From a virus: 22,996 nucleotides of DNA. The position numbers and the translations under genes were made by a program. Of the stretch, positions 1 through 8,440 are shown piece after piece; positions within the stretch are counted from its first letter, which is position 1, and every line of letters starts with the position of its first letter. The stretch covers positions 1 to 22,996 of IMG/VR virus record IMGVR_UViG_3300022659_000101. One strand, given 5' to 3'. The notes beneath the pieces were generated by a model. That model had not been told where the DNA came from, did no database searches, and worked only from the letters and a program-made list of their open reading frames with translations.

Positions 1-187
1 CAGCTGCGGCTTTTTCTGCTGCTTCAGCTGCGGATTTTTCTGCTTTGGTTAACTCTTTTGGCGCTTCAACTGCCCAACCATGACGAATAGCTAATTTGCC
101 TTCTTCATCACTTACTTTTTCTTTTTTGCCAGCAACCACTTGGCGGTTATCTAGCTGCATGGTGCGTTTTGGAATAATGATCATCAT
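1..187 (-). CDS. Partial phage protein downstream of major capsid gene
   Basis: This gene is truncated by the window edge; about 62 N-terminal codons are visible. It starts with two adjacent ATGs (187 and 184) behind a GGAG ribosome-binding site. The visible protein begins MMIIIPKRTMQL and becomes a Lys/Ala/Glu-rich, probably helical stretch (KAEKSAAEAAEKAA). Its position right after the capsid gene in a head operon suggests a head or head-tail completion protein. I do not recognise the family and the rest lies outside the window. Confidence 0.6.
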   Translation of the reverse strand, partial: MMIIIPKRTMQLDNRQVVAGKKEKVSDEEGKLAIRHGWAVEAPKELTKAEKSAAEAAEKAAA

Positions 188-202
188 GTGTCTCCGAAAA
201 GT

Positions 203-230
203 GGTTAAGTGAAGCTTGCCTCACTTAACC
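203..230. promoter_or_regulatory. Perfect 10-bp stem-loop between capsid gene and next gene
   Basis: GGTTAAGTGA and TCACTTAACC form a perfect inverted repeat with an 8-nt loop in the short gap after the capsid stop. In the direction of the capsid mRNA (minus) no T-run follows, so it looks more like an mRNA-stabilising or processing hairpin than a terminator. Read on the plus strand it is followed by TTTT. The half-arm GGTTAAGT also occurs at 6796-6803 just upstream of the large terminase start. Confidence 0.4.
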
Positions 231-252
231 TTTTGCCTTAATTAACTCGCGA

Positions 253-1560
253 TTACGCTGTTAATGCGTCTTTCATTGCTGAGAAGCTCTCAGCGTGACG
301 CACTGCAATATCAATATCCTGCAAGGCAATCACACGCACAGTGCCAGATGTTGAGCCTGTGTATGGGTCAACCATTAAATCTAGCGCACCCCACTGACCG
401 ATGATTAAGTCATTCCAGTTACCAGCGATGATTGCTGAAGCAACGCCTGTTGAGCTGCCTTTGGTAAGGTTGCCAGGCACTTGATTTGATACACCACCAC
501 GCATGCCGCCGATTGATGTAATGCCTTCAGCGTCCGGGAACTTTTCAACGATGTAACCAGACACATCTGCTGATTTAAGTGTGGTCATCAATTTGCCAAT
601 CACTTTTGCGTTAGTCATAATGCCCATGCTGCCAAAGTCGGCATTTGCACTTGCAATGTCACTCCACAACTCAACAATGTGACCCCAGTTTGGTGCTAAG
701 CCATCAGTGCCACCAACAACGCTACCAATACCGCTGGTATTTAAAATGCCACGCGGTTGATTGTCTGCTGCAGTGCCGTTGATTGCTGCTAAGTCAATTG
801 CTAATGCAATCACTTTAGATAAGTCATTACGCACAAACCCTTCAACATCCATGCTTGATTGCAATAACAATTTGCGACTAATGTCTGTAAATGCACCTAG
901 TGTTTTAGGACTCATTGTTACTTGGTCAAACGCTTGTTGTGATTCTGTTGGTGCGCCAGATTCCGCAACCCAATATGCAGTTGCGCCACCTGTTTGGCGT
1001 GGAATTGCGATTTGGCCAGTTAAGCCAGTTAAAAGCTGTGCGCCCATGCGTTGCACTAGGATTTTATTGCGCAGCAAATCAATAAATGAACCGCTTAATA
1101 AATCTGTAGCAACTGTATTGCCACCTGCAGTTGGTGTACCAACTGTTAAGTCACGTTGCTGAACTTCAATTGGCACATAAAAACCTTGTGCTGATTTGCC
1201 ATGTTTTGAAGCAAATGCATCTGAAGCTTCACGCTCAAATTTTGCTGCTTCTTGCGCTTTACGATCAGCTGGATTAGCTAATGCATTTAATGCACGTAAA
1301 AAGCTAAAGTGCCCAGCTTCTTTTTTGCTCATGCCAATCGTTGCGCTATCAACTGGTTTGTTTGCCATGCGCTCTAAAACGATGGTTTTAAACTCACCTA
1401 CTGTTTTGCCATCTTGAATAGCTTGCGCAGCTAAATCAGCGCATTTATATTGCGTGCCGATTGCTAAGATTTCATTGACAGTTGATAAAGCATCTTTTGT
1501 TGCGCGAGCTTGAATCGCTGTAACGTCAACGGCTTCTGTTTTGGTTTCTACTTTTTCCAT
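253..1560 (-). CDS. HK97-type phage major capsid protein
   Basis: This 435-aa protein is the shell subunit of the phage head. Residues 1-130 are charged and helical, like the scaffold-like delta domain that the prohead protease removes. The rest has the HK97 capsid pattern: a hydrophobic N-arm region (LLSGSFIDLLRNKILVQRMG), a core with AINGTAADNQPRGILNT, and a C-terminal part ending in an AVRHAESFSAMKDAL motif typical of PF05065 capsids. The start follows GGAG and overlaps the protease stop by 13 bp. The overlap lies at an A6 run (1560-1565). One more A there would fuse protease and capsid in frame, a known arrangement, so the N-terminus is uncertain. Confidence 0.9.
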   Translation of the reverse strand: MEKVETKTEAVDVTAIQARATKDALSTVNEILAIGTQYKCADLAAQAIQDGKTVGEFKTIVLERMANKPVDSATIGMSKKEAGHFSFLRALNALANPADRKAQEAAKFEREASDAFASKHGKSAQGFYVPIEVQQRDLTVGTPTAGGNTVATDLLSGSFIDLLRNKILVQRMGAQLLTGLTGQIAIPRQTGGATAYWVAESGAPTESQQAFDQVTMSPKTLGAFTDISRKLLLQSSMDVEGFVRNDLSKVIALAIDLAAINGTAADNQPRGILNTSGIGSVVGGTDGLAPNWGHIVELWSDIASANADFGSMGIMTNAKVIGKLMTTLKSADVSGYIVEKFPDAEGITSIGGMRGGVSNQVPGNLTKGSSTGVASAIIAGNWNDLIIGQWGALDLMVDPYTGSTSGTVRVIALQDIDIAVRHAESFSAMKDALTA

Positions 1561-2102
1561 TTTTTCTCCATAACGGGATTTGTTAATTCAATAATAGGGT
1601 TAGGGTCGTTTGCGCTTCTGCCTACACCAACAGTTGTATCTGCTGGCATTGAAACTATAGAAATTTCATAAGGCTCCCAATCGGTGACTTTATAAGTATC
1701 AAGTTGGTCTGATTCTTCAACTAAAACAGACTTATGAATTAGATACATCACACTTACAGAGCGACGAATGCCGTCTTTCACATCTTGGAAAACCTCTTCT
1801 GCACGCTCGCTTTTTCCGAAACGAACCACAGCACGACCTACTCGGTCTGCACCGATCTGCACAGATTCAATTACACCAATATGGTCGCGGCCATCATGAT
1901 CAACTAATAATGGTCCGCCATCTTTTAAGCGTCCAAGACGAATTGCATTTGCGTCGTGGCTGAGTATTTCATTACCCCAACAACGTGCATAAGGCGTTTC
2001 AGATGAAAAAGCCAATTGAACAGTGCGCGCTTCTTCATCAATAGCTTCGCGAGTGAATCCAAAACTACGAATTTCTTTAGTTCCTGGCTGAATCGTTTTC
2101 AT
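1548..2102 (-). CDS. Prohead (HK97-type) maturation protease
   Basis: This 184-aa protein, counted from the ATG at 2102, belongs to the caudovirus prohead protease family (PF04586). It cleaves the capsid delta domain during head maturation. Visible features are the N-terminal EIRSFGFTREAIDEEARTVQ strand region, the GGPLLVDHDGRDHIGVIES segment carrying the conserved catalytic His (LLVDHD), and a later serine region (DGIRRSVSVMY). Two upstream in-frame ATGs exist (2138, 2117), but AAGGA lies 7 nt before 2102. It sits between portal and capsid, as is usual. The C-terminus overlaps the capsid start and may really continue into it (see the fusion finding). Confidence 0.88.
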   Translation of the reverse strand: MKTIQPGTKEIRSFGFTREAIDEEARTVQLAFSSETPYARCWGNEILSHDANAIRLGRLKDGGPLLVDHDGRDHIGVIESVQIGADRVGRAVVRFGKSERAEEVFQDVKDGIRRSVSVMYLIHKSVLVEESDQLDTYKVTDWEPYEISIVSMPADTTVGVGRSANDPNPIIELTNPVMEKKWKK

Positions 2103-2130
2103 GTTGTGTTCCTTCATAAGTGCTATAAAA

Positions 2131-2171
2131 CCATGCAAAGCGTCAACACATTAAGGCGAAGTGTTGACACT
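2131..2171. repeat. 41-bp hairpin repeat, copy 1 (end of portal gene)
   Basis: This is 37/41 identical to positions 4300-4340. It contains an inverted repeat with arms 2142-2151 and 2159-2168 (one mismatch) and loop TAAGGCG. It covers the last codons and stop of the portal gene. Together with copy 2 it brackets the connector and portal genes. Confidence 0.75.
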
Positions 2172-3728
2172 CTCGTCATCAGGTTTAGGTTTGTTAATAT
2201 CGCTGTGTAAACGGGTGTATTCTGGTAAGCCAAGCTCACGGGCTTCTTTGTTTGCGCGTGCCAAATCGGTCATCACATCGTGCAAATCAACGCCCATTTG
2301 GTTGGCGATTGTGTAGGGCGAAGTAAAGCCGTTTTGCACCGCCAATAAACTGGCTTGAATGTCACGCAATGGATCAACCCATTGCCAACGTCTGCCCTGC
2401 CAGCTATGCGCCATAAATTTATCGAGTTTTGATGCGGGTAAGGCTGAGCCGTTAGGCAGTTTGATTTCACCTTTAAGCAGCGCCATTGCTAGCCACTCTT
2501 TAAACAATGGTTTAAGCAGTGAATTGATCAGCCAGTTTTGAATGGTCATCCACTGTTCGCGCTCTTCAATTACGCCACTGCGAATGCTAGAAAAGTTGAC
2601 GTTTTCAAGATCGTTGGCTAAACCGTTGTAAGCCACGTTTAAGCCACTGGATGCGCGACGTAAAAAGTTTTTAACAAATGGCCCAAGCATGGTGTCTGGG
2701 TATTTTGTATCGAGTGGTTGAAAGCTATAGCCTTCTGGCAACGTGTCAAATTCACCAGGCACGCTAACATCAATTGGCGGCAGCTCTGATTCTTCAGAGT
2801 CAGTTGAGCCATTAGGCGGCAACCCATCAGGCGAAACAATAAAGCCCAATGTGTTTGCGCCTTTGCGTGCAGCAATCAATGCGCTTTGCTCAAATTCGCC
2901 TAAATGATGCAGGGTTAACATGCTGGCACTCATCCACGGAATGCCGCGCACCTGCTCTGGATTTTCGTAAACAAAATCGTGATATATATCGTCAGCTGGC
3001 ACAGCTTCACGAATGCGGGTTTGATGCGCTTCGCTTTGGTGGCTTGTATAAATGTGATAAAAAAGCGGGCGGCGATACTCATCAACCTCAATACCCATAA
3101 TCACTTGATTTTGACCACGACCAGCGGGCACGTTGTATAGCGTATCAAGCCGATCAACATCAATTAATTGCAAAGAAAAACCAAAACGATTACGCGCCTT
3201 TGCGCCTTTTATTTTACGAATTAAATACTCACCATCACGCGCAAAAGCTCTGGCCACTGCACGCTCAAAATCAGTAAAGCTCATGCGTCCACTAATTTCG
3301 CACACGCCTTTTTCGCAGAAGTCATGCCATGCAAGCTCAATGGCATTGGTGGCTGGTTTGTCTTCAGTTGTTTCATTGCTCATCACACGCGATTGCAAAT
3401 TAAAGCCGTTGGTACCAACGACGTTTGCTACCACCATGTTGATGAATTTTTTTGCGTAATCGTTATTTTTAGATAGGTCACGTGATCGTGCGCGAAGCTT
3501 ATCTAAATCTGTGCGTAACTCTTGGTTGATATTGTCTGTAGTGCTAAACCAACCGCTGGTTAAGCGCGAATGAATTGCAGCCGTAAAACGGCGCTGGTTT
3601 AATGCTTTTGTTTTATTTTTTAACGCGGATGGTGATTGTGTTTGCATCCAGTTTTGTAAAACAACTGAGCCAGGCGCACGCACTTTTTCAACGTCATACC
3701 AATGTGGTTTGGTTTGATTATTAGCCAT
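2151..3728 (-). CDS. Lambda-family phage portal protein
   Basis: This 525-aa protein matches the lambda gpB portal family (PF05136), which forms the dodecameric DNA-entry vertex. Recognisable pieces are the N-terminal ARSRDLSKNNDYAKKFINMV segment (about 80-100), which fits the R-A-R-L-n-N-yA pattern, the ARDGEYLIR strand, QLIDVDRLD, the RGIPWMSASML region, and the C-terminal W-V-D-P-L-R-D block (HSWQGRRWQWVDPLRDI). Its ATG overlaps the stop of the upstream connector gene (TAATG), implying translational coupling. Length and order (terminase, connector, portal, protease, capsid) are typical. The last codons are made from the 41-bp hairpin repeat. Confidence 0.95.
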   Translation of the reverse strand: MANNQTKPHWYDVEKVRAPGSVVLQNWMQTQSPSALKNKTKALNQRRFTAAIHSRLTSGWFSTTDNINQELRTDLDKLRARSRDLSKNNDYAKKFINMVVANVVGTNGFNLQSRVMSNETTEDKPATNAIELAWHDFCEKGVCEISGRMSFTDFERAVARAFARDGEYLIRKIKGAKARNRFGFSLQLIDVDRLDTLYNVPAGRGQNQVIMGIEVDEYRRPLFYHIYTSHQSEAHQTRIREAVPADDIYHDFVYENPEQVRGIPWMSASMLTLHHLGEFEQSALIAARKGANTLGFIVSPDGLPPNGSTDSEESELPPIDVSVPGEFDTLPEGYSFQPLDTKYPDTMLGPFVKNFLRRASSGLNVAYNGLANDLENVNFSSIRSGVIEEREQWMTIQNWLINSLLKPLFKEWLAMALLKGEIKLPNGSALPASKLDKFMAHSWQGRRWQWVDPLRDIQASLLAVQNGFTSPYTIANQMGVDLHDVMTDLARANKEARELGLPEYTRLHSDINKPKPDDESVNTSP

Positions 3729-4287
3729 TAGAACCCCGTTAATACTTTGTTACGCACTTGCAAGCCGTTTTTACGGTTTTGTGCGGCGATTTCTCGGTTA
3801 ACTTCTTGCTGAACTTTTGAGCGAAAAGCTAAGAATTCACTAGGGCTAGTAAACGTCATGGTGCGCCCTGCTATTGAATAGCTTTGTGTATAGGCTTTTT
3901 GCCATACGCGGAGAATGCAGAATTGAGCTGATCTAGGCATTGCTTTGCAGCGCTTCGATTATCAAAGCCCTGTGATTGCCCTGCCAAGTTTGGGAAAATT
4001 TGCAAACTACCATTGCCAACGGTGTAACGATCATCACCTTTGGTGACGTATGCCTGCGTGCTATAAGTGCCGGCTAAATATGCGCCGCTTGTTGTGGCTG
4101 GAATAACGACTTTGTGATTTTCGCCTTCAGCCGTGCTGGTTACGGTGTATTTATTGGTGGCATTAATAAACACATAGTGCAATACCCAGCTATCGTTAGC
4201 AGGGTAATCTTTAAGTGTTTTAATCCATTGAACCGTATCGCCTGCGGTAAAGTTTTGAGGCTCGGTATTTGAAATAGGGTTTTGCAT
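3728..4287 (-). CDS. Putative head-tail connector/joining protein (reconstructed across a frameshift)
   Basis: Two overlapping frames (138 aa ending at 3871, and a downstream frame ending at 3728) join into one 186-aa protein if the T5 run at 3896-3900 had one more base. The junction then reads AYGKKAYTQSYSIAGRTM. The restored C-terminus (YSIAGR...SPSEFLAFRSKVQQEV) resembles, from memory, small proteins found between terminase and portal in lambda-type head operons, where gpW-like joining proteins also occur. The N-terminal half is beta-rich (TAGDTVQWIKTL, TYSTQAYVTKGDDRYTV). It starts at the ATG at 4287 and its stop overlaps the portal start. The exact family is inferred and biochemical function is unknown. 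Confidence 0.65.
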
Positions 4288-4299
4288 GCATCCACTTTG

Positions 4300-4340
4300 C
4301 CATGCAAGGTGTCAACACTTTAAGGCGAAGTGTTGACGCT
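4300..4340. repeat. 41-bp hairpin repeat, copy 2 (between Mor-like and connector genes)
   Basis: This is the partner of 2131-2171 with 4 mismatches. Here the stem is perfect: GTCAACACTT (4311-4320), loop TAAGGCG, AAGTGTTGAC (4328-4337). Read on the plus strand it is followed by GCTTTTT, so it could terminate antisense transcription. In the operon's own direction no T-run follows. Confidence 0.75.
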
Positions 4341-4342
4341 TT

Positions 4343-4666
4343 TTACCCCTTATAAATTGCGTATGCCCGCTGGCGTGATATGCCAAACCTGCGACCAATC
4401 AAACTAAAGCTGTCACCTGCCCGTGCCATGCGGATAATATCTCTACGCCTTTTTGATACAAATTCAACACTCACCAAATGCTTGCCAATGTATGGCCGCT
4501 CACCATTCCAATCTTGTCTAACTTCACGCTCAATTTGCTCAAAATGCGCCTCAGTCAATGCACCTTCAGCTTTAAAAACCGACTGAATGCGCTGCAGAAT
4601 ATCCAGCACAATGTCATTGGTTTCAATGTGTTCCTGTGGCGCTAATTGTGAGTTAGATTCTGTCAT
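4343..4666 (-). CDS. Mor-like transcription regulator (helix-turn-helix)
   Basis: This 107-aa protein resembles the Mor/C family of Mu-type phage activators (PF08765). It has a helical N-terminal half (NDIVLDILQRIQSVFKAEGA), a short strand region around GERPYIGKHL, and a C-terminal helix-turn-helix (ARAGDSFSLIGRRFGISRQRAYAIYKG). The start at 4666 is chosen because AAGGAAA precedes it by 6 nt and it lies 2 nt after the terminase stop; upstream ATGs lie inside the terminase gene. Mor-type activators switch on middle or late promoters, but here it sits inside the packaging operon, so its target is unknown. A DNA-binding packaging accessory role is an alternative. Confidence 0.65.
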   Translation of the reverse strand: MTESNSQLAPQEHIETNDIVLDILQRIQSVFKAEGALTEAHFEQIEREVRQDWNGERPYIGKHLVSVEFVSKRRRDIIRMARAGDSFSLIGRRFGISRQRAYAIYKG

Positions 4667-4668
4667 GG

Positions 4669-6780
4669 CTATTTCCTTACGATTCTGCGGCGTGGTTTTG
4701 GTGTTGGTGCAACGGGGGTTGGTTTGCCAGTGTTTGAAACAGCGTATTTGCTTAAATCCACCGCGCATAAACGCATGGCAGCAAAGCTATAAATTTTGCA
4801 GTCAATTGCTTCGTTACGTGGGCGGGTTTTAACCCATTGCAAAATGGGGCGCTGACCACGCATTTTGGTCACTAACTTTTCAGCTGTGAGCTGCGCAAAG
4901 TATTCATCATCAAAGTCTGGCTCTTGCGGAAAATGAATATAACCCGCACCTGGTGTGGTAATTTTTAAGCGTGAATAAACTAGCGCCTTGCCTTGGTCCA
5001 CGCCTAACGGCTCTACATGCACAGCACGTTTGCGGGTTGCACGTAAACGCGCGCGACGTTTCTTTTCATCTTCAATCAGCGGACGGCCAGCACCTTCAAC
5101 GCCTTTAATGGCAATGCACCATTTACGCTTTTCACAAAATGCATACACCATGCTTGTGTTATAGCCAGAGTCAATCGCTGCCAAGCGAATGCCTGCATCG
5201 GTCAATACTTCGTGCAGCTCATCCCAAACGCCTTGTGACGCAGTATCACCTGGTATCACAATATGATTGAGCGTCCAGTTCTCTTCATCTTTACCCCAGC
5301 CATCAATCGTGACTTCAAGCCGGTCTTTTTGCACGTCCACGCCAGCGGTTTTAAATGCAATTGTTGGTTTGTCGTAAACTTCTAAGCGCATCATTAACGA
5401 TGTAGGGTCTTGCTCATCGCCTTCTTCTTTAAAGACTTCACCCAAATAGGTATTAATAAACGCTTTTAATTCGGAGGTGTCGCCCTGGCATTTAAGCCAT
5501 TTTTCAATAATCGCTAGCCAGCTAATGCCCAAGCCAACAGGCGAATAAAGCGCGTTGATGTGGTAGCCGTGATGCAGTTTGATGCTTGGGCGTTCGGCAA
5601 TCCAGCGCCCTTTGGCGAGCATGTCTGTTTTGTGCCCTTCATCGATGAAAGCGCCGCAGTGTTCGCACAAATAATGCACTGAAACCACGTGCGGCTCTTC
5701 GCCTTCAGCTGGAACGCTCATGCGCCATTTAAGTCCGTACGATAAATCTTTACCGCCAAATTTTAGGGTTTGATATTCGCCGCAATGTGGGCATGGCACG
5801 TGATAACGGCGCATGTCGCTACGCTTATATAAAATATCAATGCGCGAGGCTTCGTCTTTTGTGGGCGTGCTAACAAAGTAGCTTTTTGCGCGACTGAATG
5901 TGCGTTGACGGTTTTCAATCAACGTCATTGGGTCGCCTTCACCGCCCACATCCCACGGGAATGCGTCCACTTCATCCGCTTCAACATACGGCAAGTGATC
6001 ACTACGCAAACTATCTGGTGAATTTGCGCCTGCTTTGATAATGCGAGCGCGTGCGCCATATTCCAAAAGATCGCCACGGTTGGCTTTATTGCGTGTGGAT
6101 TTGTTGACCAGCTCTTTAAGCACTGGCGTTTCTTCCATCATTTTGCTTAAACGCGGATTAAGTGAGCGTTCGCGCAGCTCTAAAGTTGGGACCACGCAAA
6201 GCAAATCTTTATTTTGCAAATGGTGCATGATGTAGCCAACCCAGTTATACATCACCTCAGTACCACCCACGCCAGATGACTTGATAAACGTCACGCTGCG
6301 CACGGGCGAATGCTCACTCAAATCATCCATGATGTCGCGTAAATATGGCGTGGTTGCCGTACTCCAACGCCCTGGTAAATTGGTACCACTTTCAAGCCAG
6401 CGATTGCGATCTGCCCATTGGCTCACGGTCATTAAATCGCGCGGTTTTGCGCCACGTTTAAAATACTCGTTAAACTCAGGCAAGGCTTTGTTTGCCGCGT
6501 CCACTTTATTTGCAAGCCCGTGCATGATTTCAAGCAAGCAATCGGTCATGTGGTAATGCACGCGGGTTTCGTCAAACTCGTTATCAATCGCGTCTATCAG
6601 ATCATTCGCCATTTGCTCGGTGATGCTGAGCATTAAGCGCCGCACATCCATTGCCGCCATAATCACATCCGTTGATTGACAGCTGTTCTCCAACGCAAGG
6701 CTGTAATCATTTAACGCAATATTGGCATTGAGTTTTGCCTCCTGCGTTTTTAAGTCTGGCATTGTGGTGGTCGTTGTCAT
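4669..6780 (-). CDS. Phage terminase large subunit (lambda GpA family)
   Basis: This 703-aa packaging motor belongs to the gpA family (PF05876). The ATPase domain shows the variant Walker A KSSGVGGTE (167-175), typical of GpA terminases, and a Walker B region YVEADEVDAF (265-274). A zinc-binding insertion has cysteines at 330/333 and 372/375. The C-terminal part holds the nuclease domain with acidic residues (GVDVQKDRLEVTIDGWG, then AAIDSGYNT). It cuts concatemeric DNA and drives it through the portal. It is followed 2 nt later by the Mor-like gene. The ATG at 6780 has a weak ribosome-binding site; a second ATG six codons in (6762) is possible. Confidence 0.95.
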   Translation of the reverse strand: MTTTTTMPDLKTQEAKLNANIALNDYSLALENSCQSTDVIMAAMDVRRLMLSITEQMANDLIDAIDNEFDETRVHYHMTDCLLEIMHGLANKVDAANKALPEFNEYFKRGAKPRDLMTVSQWADRNRWLESGTNLPGRWSTATTPYLRDIMDDLSEHSPVRSVTFIKSSGVGGTEVMYNWVGYIMHHLQNKDLLCVVPTLELRERSLNPRLSKMMEETPVLKELVNKSTRNKANRGDLLEYGARARIIKAGANSPDSLRSDHLPYVEADEVDAFPWDVGGEGDPMTLIENRQRTFSRAKSYFVSTPTKDEASRIDILYKRSDMRRYHVPCPHCGEYQTLKFGGKDLSYGLKWRMSVPAEGEEPHVVSVHYLCEHCGAFIDEGHKTDMLAKGRWIAERPSIKLHHGYHINALYSPVGLGISWLAIIEKWLKCQGDTSELKAFINTYLGEVFKEEGDEQDPTSLMMRLEVYDKPTIAFKTAGVDVQKDRLEVTIDGWGKDEENWTLNHIVIPGDTASQGVWDELHEVLTDAGIRLAAIDSGYNTSMVYAFCEKRKWCIAIKGVEGAGRPLIEDEKKRRARLRATRKRAVHVEPLGVDQGKALVYSRLKITTPGAGYIHFPQEPDFDDEYFAQLTAEKLVTKMRGQRPILQWVKTRPRNEAIDCKIYSFAAMRLCAVDLSKYAVSNTGKPTPVAPTPKPRRRIVRK

Positions 6781-6811
6781 GGTGATGTCTGTGAAAAGTG
6801 GTTAAGTTTTT

Positions 6812-7006
6812 TTACTTACTATTGCCTTGAGCAGCCCGCCCGCCTTTATATGATTTTGGAAATCCAATTTCATACAATTCAATAAGCGGTGATTCTTTAT
6901 TGCCTAAGTGCCAATCATTTCTTGAAATCTCAAAATTCCACCATTGTTTACGGCCTGCTTGTATGTGATATACCCAAATTCTCAAGTTAAACCAAACGTC
7001 ACTCAT
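6812..7006 (-). CDS. Small conserved phage protein between TerS and TerL
   Basis: This 64-aa basic, Trp-rich protein (MSDVWFNLRIWVYHIQAG, then RKQWWNFEISRNDW) has no recognised domain. The ATG at 7006 is preferred: it follows AAAGGG and lies 2 nt past the TerS stop; a GTG one codon upstream overlaps that stop. Its place between the terminase subunits is consistent in phages of this type as I recall them, which argues for a real gene. Function unknown. Confidence 0.6.
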   Translation of the reverse strand: MSDVWFNLRIWVYHIQAGRKQWWNFEISRNDWHLGNKESPLIELYEIGFPKSYKGGRAAQGNSK

Positions 7007-7008
7007 CA

Positions 7009-7556
7009 CTAACCCTTTCTCAATCTGCGCATGGCGCGTGGAAATTCCGCTTTAATCACGCGGTTTAATTTTTTAATTTCATCCAGCAATAATTGCTTGC
7101 GGAGTTTTTTGTCTTTTGTCACTGCCAAGCGCGGTGCGGTTTGGTCAACCAAGCGCTCAAGGCTGGCGCGTAGTGTATTGCCAAGGGCTTGCGCTTCACG
7201 GCGCACATCGTTTATTAAAAACCGCTTGCCTAGTGCTAAATCAAAATCCAATGCTTTATGGTCGTTTTTGGTTTGTTGTAATTGGCGCTCATAAAATTGG
7301 CGGCTGCCTTCTTCAACCTCCGCCACCTTGCGTTTTTTACGTGCTGGCTTTGTACCTTTGCGCTCGGCTTCGTGTCGCGCTGCGACAGCGGGTTTTGTAC
7401 CAGCTGCAGTGTCGGCGATTTTTTCAGCGATGCTTCAACCTCCACCCGTTTGCCGTCCGCGGTGAGCACAATGCGACCATGACTGATAAGCTCAGTGACG
7501 TAGCTCGGCACGCGCTCAATGCGTTTGGCAAACTGGGATTTGGTTTCGATGGTCAT
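7009..7556 (-). CDS. Terminase small subunit-like protein (reconstructed across a frameshift)
   Basis: The N-terminal frame (from ATG 7556) and the C-terminal frame (ending 7009) become one 182-aa protein if the T6 run at 7419-7424 has a seventh T. The junction then reads EASLKKIADTAAGTKP. The N-terminus (TKSQFAKRIERVPSYVTELISHGRIVLTADGKRV) is a winged-helix DNA-binding domain of the Nu1/terminase small subunit type. The middle is Lys/Arg-rich, and the C-terminus is a long helix region (residues about 85-182) suited to oligomerisation or TerL binding. TerS recognises the packaging site and loads TerL. It lies directly upstream of TerL and overlaps the KilA-N gene by about 40 bp. Confidence 0.72.
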
Positions 7557-8232
7557 TAATGTGTCTGTTAAATACCGTTAAGTTGTTTAGGTTTGTTAAG
7601 GTTTTTTTCACTTTAGCTTGGTAAAACGCTGTTTTGTTTGCAAGCCGTTTAGCCATCACAGCAATAAGCTTGGCTTGCTGTTCTGTATTTAGTGAAATTC
7701 CAGACGGGTCTAATAGCGCATTCACAAACTCATCAGTCGTCATCACGCATGCGTCCGCTGGCACAGCATGCACTTGCTCTTGCCCTAAGTGGTTATAGCT
7801 GATTAACCAGCGGCGATTGATGAGTGATGGCGTTTCTTGCACAACGGGTGCGGGTGATGTTTGAAGTGCATCAAACGTGCGAATGACTTCAAGTGTGAAT
7901 TGCGGACTAATCCACATAGCGTAGGCATAGACCAATTCTTTGCAGGCGAATGTACCGCGCAAATCACCTCCATGCTTAACTTTTATGGCAAGTTGCGAAT
8001 TTGCGCCTTGCTTATTTTTAGCAAGGCTCATATCTGAGACTTGAGTATTTTCGTCAGTCTTAAAGTGTGAACACTGAGAAATTTCTTTAATTAATGCTTG
8101 AGTTTGTTCTACTCTCAAAAAGTTTGCAGGCTTATCTTTAAACCGACCGCCGCTAGCTTTGTGTAAATCGTTAAGTGAGTAGAGTCCATCGAGTTGACGG
8201 ATTTCGGTTGTATCAATTTGAATTGAGTTCAT
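7516..8232 (-). CDS. KilA-N domain antirepressor
   Basis: This 238-aa protein begins MNSIQIDTTEIRQLDGLYSL. The KilA-N domain (about 1-125) includes YSLNDLHKASGGRFKDKPANF, GTFACKELVYAYAMWISPQF and EVIRTFDAL, all typical of phage antirepressors that counteract or titrate the CI repressor. The C-terminal part (150-238) is variable. The start at 8232 follows AGGAAA. The frame stays open upstream, but those codons lie in a structured RNA and are not coding. The C4-type RNA just upstream matches the P1/P7 arrangement in which ant is silenced by antisense RNA. The last codons overlap TerS; an extra A in the run near 7607-7613 would end the protein earlier. Confidence 0.85.
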   Translation of the reverse strand: MNSIQIDTTEIRQLDGLYSLNDLHKASGGRFKDKPANFLRVEQTQALIKEISQCSHFKTDENTQVSDMSLAKNKQGANSQLAIKVKHGGDLRGTFACKELVYAYAMWISPQFTLEVIRTFDALQTSPAPVVQETPSLINRRWLISYNHLGQEQVHAVPADACVMTTDEFVNALLDPSGISLNTEQQAKLIAVMAKRLANKTAFYQAKVKKTLTNLNNLTVFNRHINDHRNQIPVCQTH

Positions 8233-8279
8233 GATGTCGTTTCCTGTAAGTTGGTTTAATCCAACCAACCCGATTCCAA

Positions 8280-8362
8280 ACGGGTGGGCGGAGCTTGACG
8301 GGTTGGAATACTGGGGAAACACCAGCGAGCCTTTCGGCTCCCCGCCAAGCCCGCCCATAACA
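8280..8362 (-). ncRNA. c4: C4-type antisense RNA upstream of antirepressor
   Basis: On the minus strand this segment folds as the C4 RNA family does (P1/P7 C4; Rfam C4). An outer stem joins 8351-8356 with 8286-8291 (GGGCGG/CCGCCC), and an inner GAGCC/GGCTC stem lies at 8327-8340. A single-stranded segment reads AGTATTCCAACCCGTCAAGC. Its CCAACCCG (8299-8306) is complementary to CGGGTTGG at 8265-8272, close to the antirepressor ribosome-binding site, and to most of GGGTTTGGAATC near 8427-8438. C4 RNAs are processed from the ant leader and block ant expression. Identification is by recalled motif and by fold, not by a covariance search. Confidence 0.7.
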
Positions 8363-8379
8363 GGACGACACAAGGCAAC

Positions 8380-8410
8380 AAAAAAGCCGTTTGCTCTAAC
8401 ACAACGGCTT
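8380..8410 (-). terminator. Intrinsic terminator upstream of C4 RNA
   Basis: On the minus strand AAGCCGTT, a loop of about 11 nt, and AACGGCTT are followed by a six-T run (8385-8380). It lies between the early operon and the C4/antirepressor leader. It could stop read-through from the replication genes or act as an attenuator for the antirepressor transcript. Confidence 0.65.
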
Positions 8411-8440
8411 AATGCCGTTTCCCGCGGGATTCCAAACCCG

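Noticed and set aside
7600-7620. A further frameshift at the T7 run near the end of the KilA-N gene
   Set aside because: One more base would end the protein earlier and reduce overlap with TerS, but no conserved C-terminus is available to decide; left unmodified.
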